64,000 nucleotides of DNA from Polytrichum commune (GCA_950295325.1 OX485806.1:14198001-14262000); one strand, 5' to 3'; shown: positions 38,486 to 49,365, counted from the stretch's first letter. Made by a program: numbers and translations. Notes: generated from the sequence alone by a model not told the origin.

Positions 38486-39126
38486 GCCGTGGGCTTTAAC
38501 CTAAATGCCCCTCTATGGAACTTTGGCAGACGATTACATAGGACGCCAAGGAGGCAATCGCAAGGGGTGAGTGCATCATTGAACTGTGAGAAATCTCAAT
38601 CAAGACATCATGAATCCGGGAGCATATAAGAGATTGCCACAATTTTTCCCTCCTAGCCTGTCCCTTCGGAGCATTTTGAGGCCCCGCACAGTCCAAGTTT
38701 AAAGAAGCCAACTGAAGAATCGGAGAAAATGGCAACTTGAGCAATGAAGCATCACAAAACATGCATTGCTACTGTTGACTTGAGCGAGAAAATCATAAAT
38801 GCAAGTGTTGATTTTGGAATCCCAACTAGTACATTCGGTCTCACTTCTCCGGCCAAATCAAAACGTGCAAGAGAGGCAGAACAGAAAGAAAAGGTGTCTT
38901 GACATCCGAGGAGGAGGAGGCATTGATTGACTTCAATTTGAAGATGGCCTCGCTTGGCCATCTAATTACCTTGTTGCAATTGCAGCTTAAGCTCGCCAAA
39001 ATCACTCAACCAAGCATACATCATTCAAGGATGGCATACCCAACCCAAATTCGGTAAAATGGTTTCGCCACTCTCTTGCATTGAGAGTCTTGCATTGAGA
39101 GTGGTTCAAGACATAGTACAAACATT

Positions 39127-39362
39127 GACACTACACTAAATATGATAGTTAGTGTCACCAATTCTAATTGTCTTGCTCAATACTAATTGTAAACCGCGGT
39201 GTAGTGTCACCAACACTAAATGTTAACCCAACATTGTTTGTCATTCCTTGTAAAATCTTTTGGGGGAGATTATAGATATACAGTGTTGCAATTACTGTCA
39301 CTTGCCAAGTGATTTTTCATCCAACTTTCAATCATCCATGACACTATTTCATCACAAGTTGC
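39127..39362 (+). repeat. dispersed repeat family F, copy 1
   Basis: Direct match to 49366-49593: AGTGTCACCAATTCTAATTG, CTTGCTCAATACTAATTG, TAGTGTCACCAACACTAAAT, TCATTCCTTGTAAA, and TTTTTCATCCAACTTTCAAT. Non-coding. Confidence 0.65.
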
Positions 39363-40807
39363 TGACCAGAGAAGGTAGGGTTTTGGCCATCGGATGAACT
39401 CATCCATCATCCATCCAAGCTCAGAGCACTTTGAAGTATTTTTGTGGGGGGGATCTTTCAGGCCTCTGGTATTTTTCTCAAAATTTTATGATGTAATCTA
39501 AAACCCTAAACAATGCATAATCCTTGGGGGCCAAACCTTAAGATTTTCCATGGGCTGGACTTGTGGTGTTGTTGATTGCTCTTAGCAACTTCGACTATAA
39601 ATGCCGGCTTCCACACCTATTCGGCCGCGGCCATATTAATTGTTAATTGCATATTGGTGTTAGCAAAGGTGGGTCTATTGGGCATGTTCTAAAAGGGAGC
39701 AATGAAATTCTACGAATTCTTAATAGAGATTTATTGGACACAAAGATAAAGTATCAAAATTTAGTGAATATTTGTGAGGAGTTGACGTTGTTTTGAATTT
39801 GAATGAATCAATTGAACCAAAGATAGTTGGGCAATGGTTTAAGTCGTTGTAATGTGTATAACATTGATCTCCATCCATAATTACAATATAATAGGCCACA
39901 TGATTGGTGACGTCAACCTAAACTCATACATTGTACATGAAGGCTAGCTAGGGGCTCTAGTATAACAAACCTCCTATAGAGTGAAGGCTAATTCATTCCA
40001 ATCAGATCCACTATATTATTTAATTTTGGGGTACCTAATGCCATTCTCATTCTCATGACCTAAAAGTCGATAAGTTTGAAGCTATAAAATAGTCATTGCA
40101 TTTTGCCTTCCCCATATTGGCTTTACCCAAACATGACGGAGCTCTCGTCGAGAGCTCGGGTTTTGTGGCGCCTTGGGTAAACACATCCATCATGGACTAG
40201 TAACGCAACCCCTCTATTGGGTGAGAACTGATTCTTTCCAACTTGGTCATACAAGACGATGTGTGGAGACTATGTTATCATTTTTGGATCAAATATAATA
40301 GGAAAGTTCACCCAATTTCTACCCTTCAATGGACGAGTTTTCCAAGACACCATGAAACTCGAAGGATGTGTTAGCCATATTGCCAAGGATGGACACATAT
40401 GTAAATATATCAATTTATCAAAGATGTATAACAATGTATGATTGTGGAGACTTAGAGAGTTATGGCTACAATATATCCGTTCAATCGGAATAGGCAATTA
40501 ATCTATCAACCATCACCAAGTCATTTTAAAAGCATGTACTTGTAAAGTTTAGCATTAATTTCAACAAAAGCTAAAATCACTTGAACTTTGGTTTAAGGGG
40601 TTTAAAATGTGAGCCAAATAGTATGATTTCAATCATACTATTTCAAGCATGTTGACAAACCCGACTATATATCTTCTGCCCTCGATTTCATAAAACACTC
40701 TCCAGGTGATCTAATCACAACCACTGCAAAAGGGATGTGGAAGGTGCTTAGTGATGGCAGCCTAATCGGATTGGAGATCACATTTCATTGTGCCAGTGAG
40801 GATCCGT

Positions 40808-40967
40808 AACATTTTTTAGATTCATAACATTATTCTATGGGACTGACAATATTCCATAGAATTTTTCTATTTATTTTTCTTATTCAGCTTGAATGTGGGA
40901 AATATCCAACAATGTTCTGTGGAGTACTGTTAATCCCTAGAACATTGTTATGGATATGAATAATGTT
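40808..40967. mobile_element. MITE-like inverted-repeat element, copy 2
   Basis: Same family as 37662-37802. It has the left words ATAACATTATTC and TGGGACTGACAATATTCC, the GAATGTGGGAAATAT centre, and the right end AACATTGTTATGGATATGAA followed by TAATGTT. The left arm is more diverged. Confidence 0.75.
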
Positions 40968-42289
40968 ATGTCATCAATCGATTAGAACATTAGATTGATT
41001 TGTTTGCACAAGCTGAGAGATTTCTAGGTAGAAACACACAAAAGACCTTGTCATTGATGTTGGCTACCTACTCAAACTTTGGCTTCTAGCCCATTGAATC
41101 TTCTGTTGTAGAGTGTTCGACACAAACTAATTTTTGGCACTCAGAAGTGTTGAACCAGACATCGAACTACGGTACCAATCCACACACTTAAGATTTAACA
41201 ATAGGCAGAACACTTCACAGTGGTGCCGCGCACATGAGCAACCATCAGCAGCTCTACTTGGCGGAGGCTATGAATCTCATCCAGGTTCCGCCGGCGAGGG
41301 TGGTGAAGCGGACCGTCCGCCCAAGCCCAAGTCATTCCTTGGCAAGTTTCTTACTACGGAACAAACTCCAACACTCTCAAATTTCCTCTTTCTCCTTTCT
41401 CTCTCACACTCACAGACACCGGGATAGAGTAAATGGCAAGCGGGGGGAGGCGGAGGTGGACGCAACAAGGCGCTTTGTGCCCGCTCGGCATATCAGCCAG
41501 CAGGCAGAGGTCTAAATGCACCCCCTGCCGACCAACCGCGGGGGGCCACGTGGACCTCCGCAGGCACATGGCGGGGCGGAACGCCACCATGTGCGCAACA
41601 CTAGTGACACATACTTGACGTGATGAAGAAGTGAACAAATTCGCAAGAGCTTCGGTAGGGTAGGTTACTCCGGAGTTAACCTAAACATGCATCGATGGAA
41701 CACAAGTCTGGACACAAACAAACAAACATATATTGGGGTTCCTAGGAACTATGAGGTAGGCACATAGGAAGTAACCAAAAGCAACAACAAATCAAATGCA
41801 CAAACTCACCGGCATGAACAACTTAGACATCAGCCGCATCACATCGCATGGAACAAACTCCCAAGCACACGAGGAGAATTTTAGGTTGGAGGCGAAACCA
41901 AGAGAAGAGCAGCCATACGTCTAAGTGAAGGTCATCAGGTTTGGGCAACAGATAAACTCATCTATAGTCCATGACATTTATTTGTTGACTTATTCATTAG
42001 AAGCGTCATCCGAAAAGCCACCATAGTAGCATAAAGTACCATGTGACACTAAATATCATATTTAGCACACTTCATTGCTTGGACTAATATCTCAAATGCA
42101 TGCCAGAATAGTAGCTGACGACTTTATACTTGAAACTTTCCAACGAAATTCACGTGCTTGCTACCACCAGTGCTGTAGACTGAGTTTGTTCCTCTAACTT
42201 ATACAGTCATGCATGCATGTAATACTGATGAGGGGGATGTTAACATAAGCAGCACAGTTGAAAGATACTTTGACCGAATAGGACGTCAG
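40968..42289. other. intergenic with a GC-rich island at about 41220-41620, no gene recognised
   Basis: The island is GC-rich against AT-rich flanks and has overlapping frames of 60-97 codons on both strands. None matches a family I know and no consistent splice structure emerges. It may be a captured or decayed gene fragment. Confidence 0.35.
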
Positions 42290-42930
42290 TGTCATGTTGT
42301 GCAATTTGGGGGACTCGTTTAGCCTAATTAAGCATAATGAAGCCTAAACAAGTGTGATTAAGCACATCATTCCTCATGCCTGAATGAAATGCTCATACAT
42401 TCCAGTGAGTGCATTTTTTAATTAATTAGGCTTAATTAAGATTATTTACACTCAATTCCATTTAATCACACTTAATTCGTTTGAATGTATATGAATACAT
42501 TGTGAAAGTAGAAGGTATTACCTAAACTATCATAAAATAAACATACTAAATTTTTTTAAACTAATTTTAGCTCCATTTTAGAGTGACAAAGACCCTTTCT
42601 ATGGTAAGTCACAGAAATTATAGCCTCAATGCTAATGAGGGGTTTGTAATATTTTTGACTTCCAAGTTCGTTACATGTTTTATTGACGGTTTCACTTCAA
42701 ACAAAAATCCCGAATCAATTGCTTGTTTACTCAATGGAAGTGAATATCTATATGTATTGAATTTTGGACCTTGAAAATGAAGTGCACTTATTATGGGTTT
42801 TACGGACAAGCGGCCTTCGAGAATGAAAGAGACTTTTATTATTCGAAGTCGGGCATAGCAGGCGAGAGTTTTCAGTCGTAATCTGAAAAAAATTAAATTG
42901 TTTTGTGGGGGGCTGCCGCGGAGGTGCTCA
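42290..42930 (+). repeat. relative of the right arm of the palindromic element at 47553-48525
   Basis: Collinear with 48046-48440: GTATATGAATACATTGTGAA, AGTGACAAAGACC, GGTTTCACTTCAAAC, TTGAATTTTGGACCTTGAAA, and CAAGCGGCCTTCGAGAATG. Left of this it continues in AATTAAGC-rich DNA resembling the centre of that palindrome. Degraded and non-coding. It retains the ~150 bp segment that the left arm at 47.7 kb lacks. Confidence 0.65.
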
Positions 42931-43537
42931 GTGTGCTAATCAATGATAAGATAACAAATGCCAAGATTGTTTGTTGCTGCGTTCATGCACATTCTATATT
43001 TGGTCTAATATATAGAAAGTGTAATACATGTAGTATAAAGTCCACATGAAACACATTAAGAGCTGAACCTTGCAATCAGATACACTCACAGAAGAATGCA
43101 TTGAGAGCTCAAACTTGCAATGTTTGTAGAAAGATTGATAATGCAATTTAACAAGCTTTCATTAGCTTTCAATAGTTTGAGCAAGTGTGAAGTGAGATAA
43201 CAGAATGGGAATGGTGCTAGTCGCGAAAATCCATAACAAGGTGAATGCTATTGGTTTGGGACCCATAAATCAACAGCTCAAACTCTCGGAACATTCCTTA
43301 GAACCTTTGAGTGAACAAGTATAAAAAAGACACCTTTCTTCAAAATCTCAACCTCTGGAGTGTATAGGGGCCTAGACACTGTCTAAACAATTGTAGGCAA
43401 AATGGCGAAGATGAACTACTCTACAAACACAAGCAATAACATAATGGAACATCAATGATATGCAGATTGAATCGGAAAAGGCCTGGAAAAAAAAAATGTG
43501 GAAAAAAAAATGTGTATGTATATGAACTCGTCACGTG
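42931..43537. other. intergenic, no gene recognised
   Basis: AT-rich flank downstream of the RCI2-type gene; nothing further seen. Confidence 0.45.
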
Positions 43538-43543
43538 TTTATT
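43538..43543 (-). terminator. candidate poly(A) signal of the RCI2-type gene
   Basis: AATAAA on the minus strand, about 290 bp beyond the stop codon, in an AT-rich context suitable for 3'-end formation. Confidence 0.45.
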
Positions 43544-43835
43544 ACAATAAAAAAGCTCTCTTTATAAGTATCAAACTACGAGACTTTTACAGAGACACAC
43601 CTCCGGCAAGAGTCAGCGTGGGGTTTGGAGAACCTTATGGTGAAGAAATGGGAAGAAAAAACACTTGGCGGAATCATTTTTGCCTACTTCCTGCTGGTCA
43701 CCGCAAGATTTTTCTTCTGCCTATGACGCCACTTTGGAAGTAGTAGCAGCACGCCGAGGGACATTCCTGCCTCCCCCTCCCGCCCAAGAGGGGTGGGCAC
43801 CTCTAGCCATCTGTACATGTCATCATTTATACTCT

Positions 43836-45575
43836 CTATGCTACGAGCACGTACAGCGCGTACAAGATCCCGGGAATGTATCCGAGGATCGTCAACAGAA
43901 GACAAATCCAGAACTCAACCTGCAAAACGAAAGAATCAAGCCAACCAACATGTTAGGCAAGTCTTTCCTGAAAACGAACTTTCATCCAAGTTGCATACTG
44001 TTGTGAACCGCCTTCAAACAGGGGGAAGGATGGAGAAATTAGATAGAGCATATTCTATGGACGGAATGTACCAAGGTAGAGATCTCTCTACTACACTCGC
44101 ACCTAAGCGAGTTCTGCGTAGATTGACAACTTCTTCCTCTTAAGGAACAGAAAACCACTTCTTAGAAACAATCGCTAAAGGATATTTTCAAGTTAGTGAA
44201 AATACTCCTCTGCTCAAGTTATTCAAGATTATCCTCTGTTTTGAGGTCCATGAGACGGCAGCATTACCCGCCAAGTTCAACACAACCTGGTCCTTTCACG
44301 AAGACAAGAAATGTGCTGCTTAAACGAGAGTGTTTTGCTGCATTCTGCAGAAGAAACAACTGTAGAACGCAACCAAGGTTCCTGTGGGTTCCCCTGAGAA
44401 AATTTTACCAACATCGTCTCCTAAGAATGAGTGCATCGCACAGGGAACCTCACCCCTCTGAAATGTGCACTATTTGTATTTTACCTCAATGGAACATACA
44501 CCAGGTCCCTCTGCAGCACTCAACCTGCTCCTTTCATGAAACCTCGGCTGACTCACACACGTCTAACATCCTAAAGTGTCATCTCCTCGGAAATGGCATC
44601 ACACGAGCCCATCAAATTTAATCGGATGTGCAGAATCTGGACGTTTCCAAAGCAACTCTGATCCATTGTGTATTAGAGAACTCCGTTTTTCCTCAAAACA
44701 TGAAGAACGTTAGCCTATTATTTGAAGACTCCTCCAGTTTTGAGAAACTGTAACTTAAATTCTGCAAAAGAGAATATTACAACTGTTCACCGCTACACAG
44801 ACACGCTTACATCTGGCATTCTACCATAAAGAAATCCCTTTCGGCAGAAGGCAAAAAGCAAACCATGCAGGTCCCACTACAACATGATTTTTCATCGCCG
44901 AAAATAGGCACAACGCTATCTTCTAGTAGAGGATGAACAGCACGCAAACAAGCTCTCTCCTAAGTTGAAGTGCATACCAAATACTAACAGCGGATGCCAT
45001 CCCGCTTCAAAAGAAATACGAAGTTCCAAGTGTATGAAACTGGACGTTTAACAGAATATTGCCAACCTGTGTTTCTAGAGAAAGAAAATGTATTTCCTAA
45101 GAAATGATGAGCAGAGAGTAAACCAGGCGTTTCTCTTTCTCTCCCCCTACGCTGAAGCACAACCTATTAAGTACAGTTCATACCAACTACTAAACAGCGG
45201 ATACCATCCCGCTCCTAAAGAGATAAAAATAACAAAGTTCCCAGTGTTTAAAACCTGGAGTTAAACAAAGTGTAAACCAGGCGTTTCTCTTTCTCTCCCC
45301 CTACGTTGAAGCACAAACTATGAAGTACAGTTCATACCAACTACTAAACAGCAGATACCATCCCGCTCCTAAAGAGATACAGATAACAAAATTCCCAGTG
45401 TATAAAACCTGGAGTTAGCAGAGTGGTGATACCACATCAACAAGCGTTCTTAGAGAAAGAAAGAAAGAAATCTTGTTCGTACCCCGCATCCATACTTGAA
45501 GAACACCCCTAGAGGTGGCAACAAGATGGCGATCAAGATCTCACAGCACGTCGCGCCGGAGCTTCCCTTTCCCAT
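43836..45575 (-). CDS. RCI2: RCI2/LTI6/PMP3 family small hydrophobic membrane protein, 2 coding exons, 58 aa
   Basis: Minus-strand exons: 45575-45483 (31 codons) and 43919-43836 (27 codons plus TAG). The intron 45482-43920 begins GTACGA and ends TTTTGCAG, in phase 0. Exon 1 ends in ILIAILLPPLGVFFKYGCG and exon 2 starts VEFWICLLLTILGYIPGILY, which together give the PMP3/RCI2 (UPF0057) signature with two membrane helices and the LLPPLGV and GYIPGI motifs. The length is typical (52-60 aa). In plants these proteins sit in the plasma or internal membranes, are induced by cold, salt and abscisic acid, and help limit membrane hyperpolarisation and sodium entry. The C-terminus YVLVA differs slightly from the common YVLTK or YAITK. 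Upstream DNA has ABRE- and CE3-like elements. The junction and family fit make this assignment strong despite the small exons. Confidence 0.93.
45118..45425. repeat. 154-bp tandem duplication inside the RCI2-type gene intron
   Basis: Two near-identical units, 45118-45271 and 45272-45425, both starting GTAAACCAGGCGTTTCTCTT and containing CATACCAACTACTAAACAGC. A more diverged partial third unit lies at about 44950-45060. All are within intron 43920-45482. Confidence 0.8.
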
Positions 45576-46109
45576 TTTGTGATGATGAGCTTTCCACGCA
45601 CCAAAAGCTTCAAAACCAAAATTCAGGAGCTAACTTGAGCGGATTCCAAACACTGTCCGAAGATCACAAAGCCTTCACACTTCGTCCCTCTTTGCGTTCA
45701 AGGTATACTCAGATGCGCCCTGCACTTGTGGAATCAGAGCGTTACTGGCGATGGTGGTATAGACACAGGGAGGACGGTGACAACGCCTGTACGCCCTTAT
45801 TCGAGCAGCCGGCATTCCCAACATCTACTCAAACCCATTATTTCCACTTGAGATCTACAAAAATCCTAGATTTTCTCTGCACCGGATCCACTTCGAGGAA
45901 TTACATGCCGTAAGGGACTCGTTGAAGAGTTCTTGCTTCCATTGTGGATGTGCTCCTAGATAAGGTGGAATACCACCGATGTATGAGATACGTAGATAAT
46001 GGGAGGACGTGATCTACCGTATTGAAACATCAGCTCGGGGCAGGTAGATCTGGTCGCCTGCAAATTCCCTGGGGTGTTCCGATCTGGACGGCGCGAGATG
46101 CGTCCACTT

Positions 46110-46119
46110 GACACGCGTC
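46110..46119 (-). promoter_or_regulatory. CE3-like coupling element
   Basis: GACGCGTGTC read on the minus strand, about 540 bp upstream of the RCI2-type ATG and about 120 bp from the G-box. Confidence 0.4.
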
Positions 46120-46240
46120 AGCGTTAGATGAGTGCTGGAAGGATTGGCTAGAGATAGCGTGCCACGCGTTCCAAGGAAGCTGGCCGGTGACGAAGGAGTG
46201 AGGGAAGAGCCTCTGGAGGAGGGGTGGAGACAGCGAGTAT

Positions 46241-46250
46241 GCCACGTGGC
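46241..46250 (-). promoter_or_regulatory. palindromic G-box / ABRE
   Basis: GCCACGTGGC, a 10 bp perfect palindrome with the CACGTG core bound by plant bZIP and bHLH factors, about 670 bp upstream of the RCI2-type start codon. Confidence 0.6.
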
Positions 46251-46412
46251 AAGCGCATACGGATGTTGACATTATTGGCGCCCCCCCTGGTTTCTGTAGT
46301 TTGGCCAGGGCCAGACGCCTGCCCCCCCCGCGGGCCCCACCCCCTCCTCTTTGGCATGGGCCCCATCACCATGTCTAAGGATATATATTTAATATAATAT
46401 ATAAAGGGGTCT

Positions 46413-47450
46413 AGTAAAGCATGACCCCCGTAGGTTTGTGGTTTATTGGCTTCGCCATGTGGGGAAAATACTTCAGACCTTGGACAACTAACCAACTAAA
46501 TCAACTAGTAGTTAACTAGTTGCCCTTCGTAACTACAGTTGTTCACGATTTGACCAGTCAAAAAATCCAGTTAACTATAGTTGTTTTGAATTCAAACTAC
46601 CAAAAAATCTAGTTAACTATAGTTACATCTAGTTAACTAACATTAAGTGCAGTTTGAAATTATGGTAGGATGACGAGGAATTAGGGGCTAAAGGCTAATG
46701 GTTTTCAAAATAATTATTATATCTTGAAGCTTCTCCTCCTCTTGGTCTGAAGCTTCTCCTCCTTTTGGTCTGGAGCCTCTTGAGAGCACACTCGACAATC
46801 TGGAGCAAGCAATGTATCTATGCTTCATTGTGTCAACTAACTCAAGTCATCCATGTGGTGGTGGATTAGGCTTCAAACTCTTGTGTTTGCATAATGTGCA
46901 CTGTTAGGATCTTTTGTTACTAGTTAAAGTGCAATAGATTTGTACTTGAATGCTCAAGCTTGCAGGAACTCAACACAATGAGGTAGTCAAGCTTGACTCG
47001 AAATGGGAGTATTTTATTCCTAAGCAACCAGTTATGTCGGAATACGACACCAACGATGAAGATAAGGACAACATTGAGGCAGATGAAGAATATGAGGCTT
47101 GATGTTTATATTTCATAACTACAATTGACTAAAGTTTTTATTGAAGTTTTTTTTAGCTAACTATAGTTAGATACATAGTTATAGTTGTTAAAAAAAATTC
47201 TAGTTAACTATAGTTGTTCTTGAATTTGGTCTTGATTTTTTCTAGTTAACTTTAGTTGTTTTTCAAATGGGTTTGAAATATTTTTAGTTAACTATAGTTG
47301 TTCCCTAAAATGCCTTGAAAAAAATCTAGTTAACTTTAGTTATTTTGGCAGTTGTCCAAGGTCTGAAATATTTCATTAGCGATTGGTATCTGAAATGTCA
47401 AAAGTTCAATAGCCAATCAAAATCAACCACATAAGCTATAGGGTGCTTAC
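46413..47450. mobile_element. non-autonomous terminal-inverted-repeat DNA transposon, about 1.04 kb
   Basis: The ends are inverted repeats of roughly 90 bp: left TAAAGCATGACCCCC and ACTTCAGACCTTGGACAACT, right AGTTGTCCAAGGTCTGAAAT and GGGTGCTTAC. Inside each end lie many copies of an AGTTAACTATAGTTGTT motif (about five at 46500-46650 and six at 47150-47345), typical of transposase-binding subterminal repeats. The core (46680-47100) contains an exon-like frame ending in an acidic tail (SEYDTNDEDKDNIEADEE, stop at 47100-47102) after an acceptor-like CTTGCAG. No intact transposase is present, so it is probably an internally deleted derivative. The superfamily is undetermined. Confidence 0.75.
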
Positions 47451-48976
47451 ACCAACACTTAATGCCCCCCTCCCCACTTGACTTTACCAAATAACCAAAG
47501 TCTTTCCTAAAAACCGGGTAAAGTTCCCTCGGTTATAGGGGAGGCATCCGGCTATCCCAAGGTGGACATTAAGTTCCCCCATACGAACTATGGGGGGTGG
47601 CAGATCCAGGCGGGGGCAGCCTCCAGGGAAATTTCTGAACCTGACCGAAAACTGTTGCCCGTCCCACCCAACTATCAATGAAGCACGTAATTAACTTGGA
47701 GGTCAAATAAAATTACAAAATCTTCATTAAAATTGAGGTTATAATTTTTATGACTTACCATTTGAAATTGTCTTTGTCATTCTAAAATGACACTTAAATT
47801 TAGTGTGCTGATTAAGTATGTATATTTTATAAATTTTTAGTAATGTTGCCTACTTTCACAAGTATTCATACACATTCAAACCAATTAAGTGTGATTTAAT
47901 GTCATTAAGTCTAATTAATAATGATTAATCCTAATTAAGCCCAAATAAATCAGAAAAGTATGCTTACCAAATTAAGTAAGACTAATTAATTATAACTTTT
48001 AATTACTGGAATTAAATCTAATTAATTCCAGTAATTTCATTAATTAATTGTGTATGAATACTTGTGAAAGTAGACGGAATTACTAAAATATTATAAAATA
48101 TACATACTAAATCAACACACTAAATTTAAGTGTCAGTTTAGAATGACAAAGACAATTTCAAATGGTAAGTCATAAAAATTATAACCTCAATTTTAATGAA
48201 GATTTTGTAATTTTATTTGACCTCCAAGCTAATTACGTGCTTCATTGATGGTTTCACTTCCGGAATGAAATCCCAATGAATTGCTTATTTGCGAATTGGA
48301 AGTGCACATATATATTGGATTTTAGACCTTGAAGGTGAAGTGCACTCAATATGGGATTTGTAGTGCACTCAAGCGGCCTTCAAGAATGCAAGGGCAATAT
48401 TTTTTTCGAAGTTGGACGGGACGGGCAACAATTTTCGGTCGGGTTCAAAAATTTCCCAAAAGGTTGCCCCGCCCGGATCTGACACCCCCATAGTTTGTAT
48501 GGGGGAACTTAATGTCCGCCATATCCCAATGCACTTACAAGAACTTGCTCTGGAGATTTTTGAGTAGGTTTTAGTTAAGTAGCTTTCACACATGTTCATG
48601 GTTTTATCTACCAAGCAATGAATGTTGGATAGTTTTTGTTCCATCCCCAAATCCCTTACTACTCATCTATCTTACCATCAGTTTTTTGTCAATGAAGCTC
48701 CTCGTGCCCTGATAGCTAAGTCTAAAAAGCAACCAATCTCAAGGGCGGGAGGCGACACTTTTAAAGGTCCTATATTCTTGCCTCATGTTTAGGTACCGAT
48801 GGGAGGGTCAGTGCTTGAGGCTTAAAACCTCCACTTTTAAGCCATGCCACATCATTTGCCAACTAGGCTCGGCACTAGATAATGTCGATGGTGTGAAGGC
48901 CGGGTTTTTAGAACCAACTTTAGGCTTAGCTAAAGTCAAGTGGGGAGGGGGCATAAGCGATTTAGCTTATTTTTGA
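47451..48976. repeat. repeat with inverted outer segments, split by the palindromic element
   Basis: The left part (about 47455-47550, CCCCTCCCCACTTGACTTTA and CTAAAAACCGGG) mirrors the right part (about 48895-48965, CCCGG-TTTTTAG side and TAAAGTCAAGTGGGGAGGGG). The palindrome 47553-48525 sits between them, suggesting a nested insertion. Confidence 0.55.
47553..48525. mobile_element. long imperfect palindrome / inverted-repeat element
   Basis: The arms of several hundred bp are reverse complements. The outer ends GGACATTAAGTTCCCCCATA (left, 47564-47583) and TATGGGGGAACTTAATGTCC (right) match exactly, as do the inner arms CTACTTTCACAAGTATTCAT (47849) and ATGAATACTTGTGAAAGTAG (48055). The right arm has about 150 extra bases (about 48255-48410), which are also present in the relative at 42290-42930, so the left arm has lost them. 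The centre is rich in AATTAATT. Non-coding. Confidence 0.8.
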
Positions 48977-49200
48977 AGTCACTTACCCCCAGCTTCCTAC
49001 TCCATCCCTAGACTCTCACTTTTCCCACTATAAATGGCTCCTCCCAGAACAATCCAGGCACTCGCCCAAAACTCTCCCATTTTTCACCCAAAACCAACCC
49101 CATTTTCTCTCAAAGTCGCCCCCACCTTTTGCTCAAACCGCGCCCTTGCACTAAAACCAACTTTCCACCAAATAAACAAAATTGAGCTCTTATAACTTTT
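48780..49200 (+). repeat. dispersed repeat family E, copy 1
   Basis: GAAGTCACTTACCCCCAGC, an ACTATAAATGGCTCC TATA-like box, GCCCAAAACTCTCCC, CTCTCAAAGTCG, CTTGCACTAAAACCAAC, and CTCTTATAACTTTTGCAAG. Related copies are at 56060-56300 (direct) and 62620-62880 (inverted). The promoter-like box suggests LTR or other transposon regulatory DNA, but no LTR pair was found. Confidence 0.55.
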
Positions 49201-49365
49201 GCAAGGGGTATCTTAATAAGTACATATAAGTAATCCACCTCTAAATACATTCCGATGCTTGCTTAAATCCAACCCCACTTTTATCCAAGATATGAGCCCC
49301 GCATTTTCCTGCAACCACCCTACTTTGTACCCAAATCCACAGTGATAGTGACAGAGGTGGACATC

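Larger units (their letters stand above)
45576..46300 (-). promoter_or_regulatory. 5' UTR and promoter of the RCI2-type gene
   Basis: GC-richer than the flanks. It carries a perfect palindromic G-box GCCACGTGGC at 46241-46250 (ABRE core ACGTG), a GACGCGTGTC word on the minus strand at 46119-46110 resembling coupling element CE3, and a related CCACGCGTT at 46162-46170. ABRE plus CE3 is a known abscisic-acid-responsive combination, in keeping with RCI2 regulation. No clear TATA box was identified. Confidence 0.5.

Noticed and set aside
41433-41618. Possible LOB-domain protein start, because of a basic Cys-containing frame beginning with ATGGCAAGC
   Set aside because: The CxxCxxxxxxCxxxC spacing of the LOB domain is not present in any frame.
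48780-49200. LTR of a retrotransposon, because of a TATA box followed by a conserved leader-like stretch
   Set aside because: No second LTR, primer-binding site, polypurine tract or pol coding sequence was found; kept only as dispersed repeat family E.
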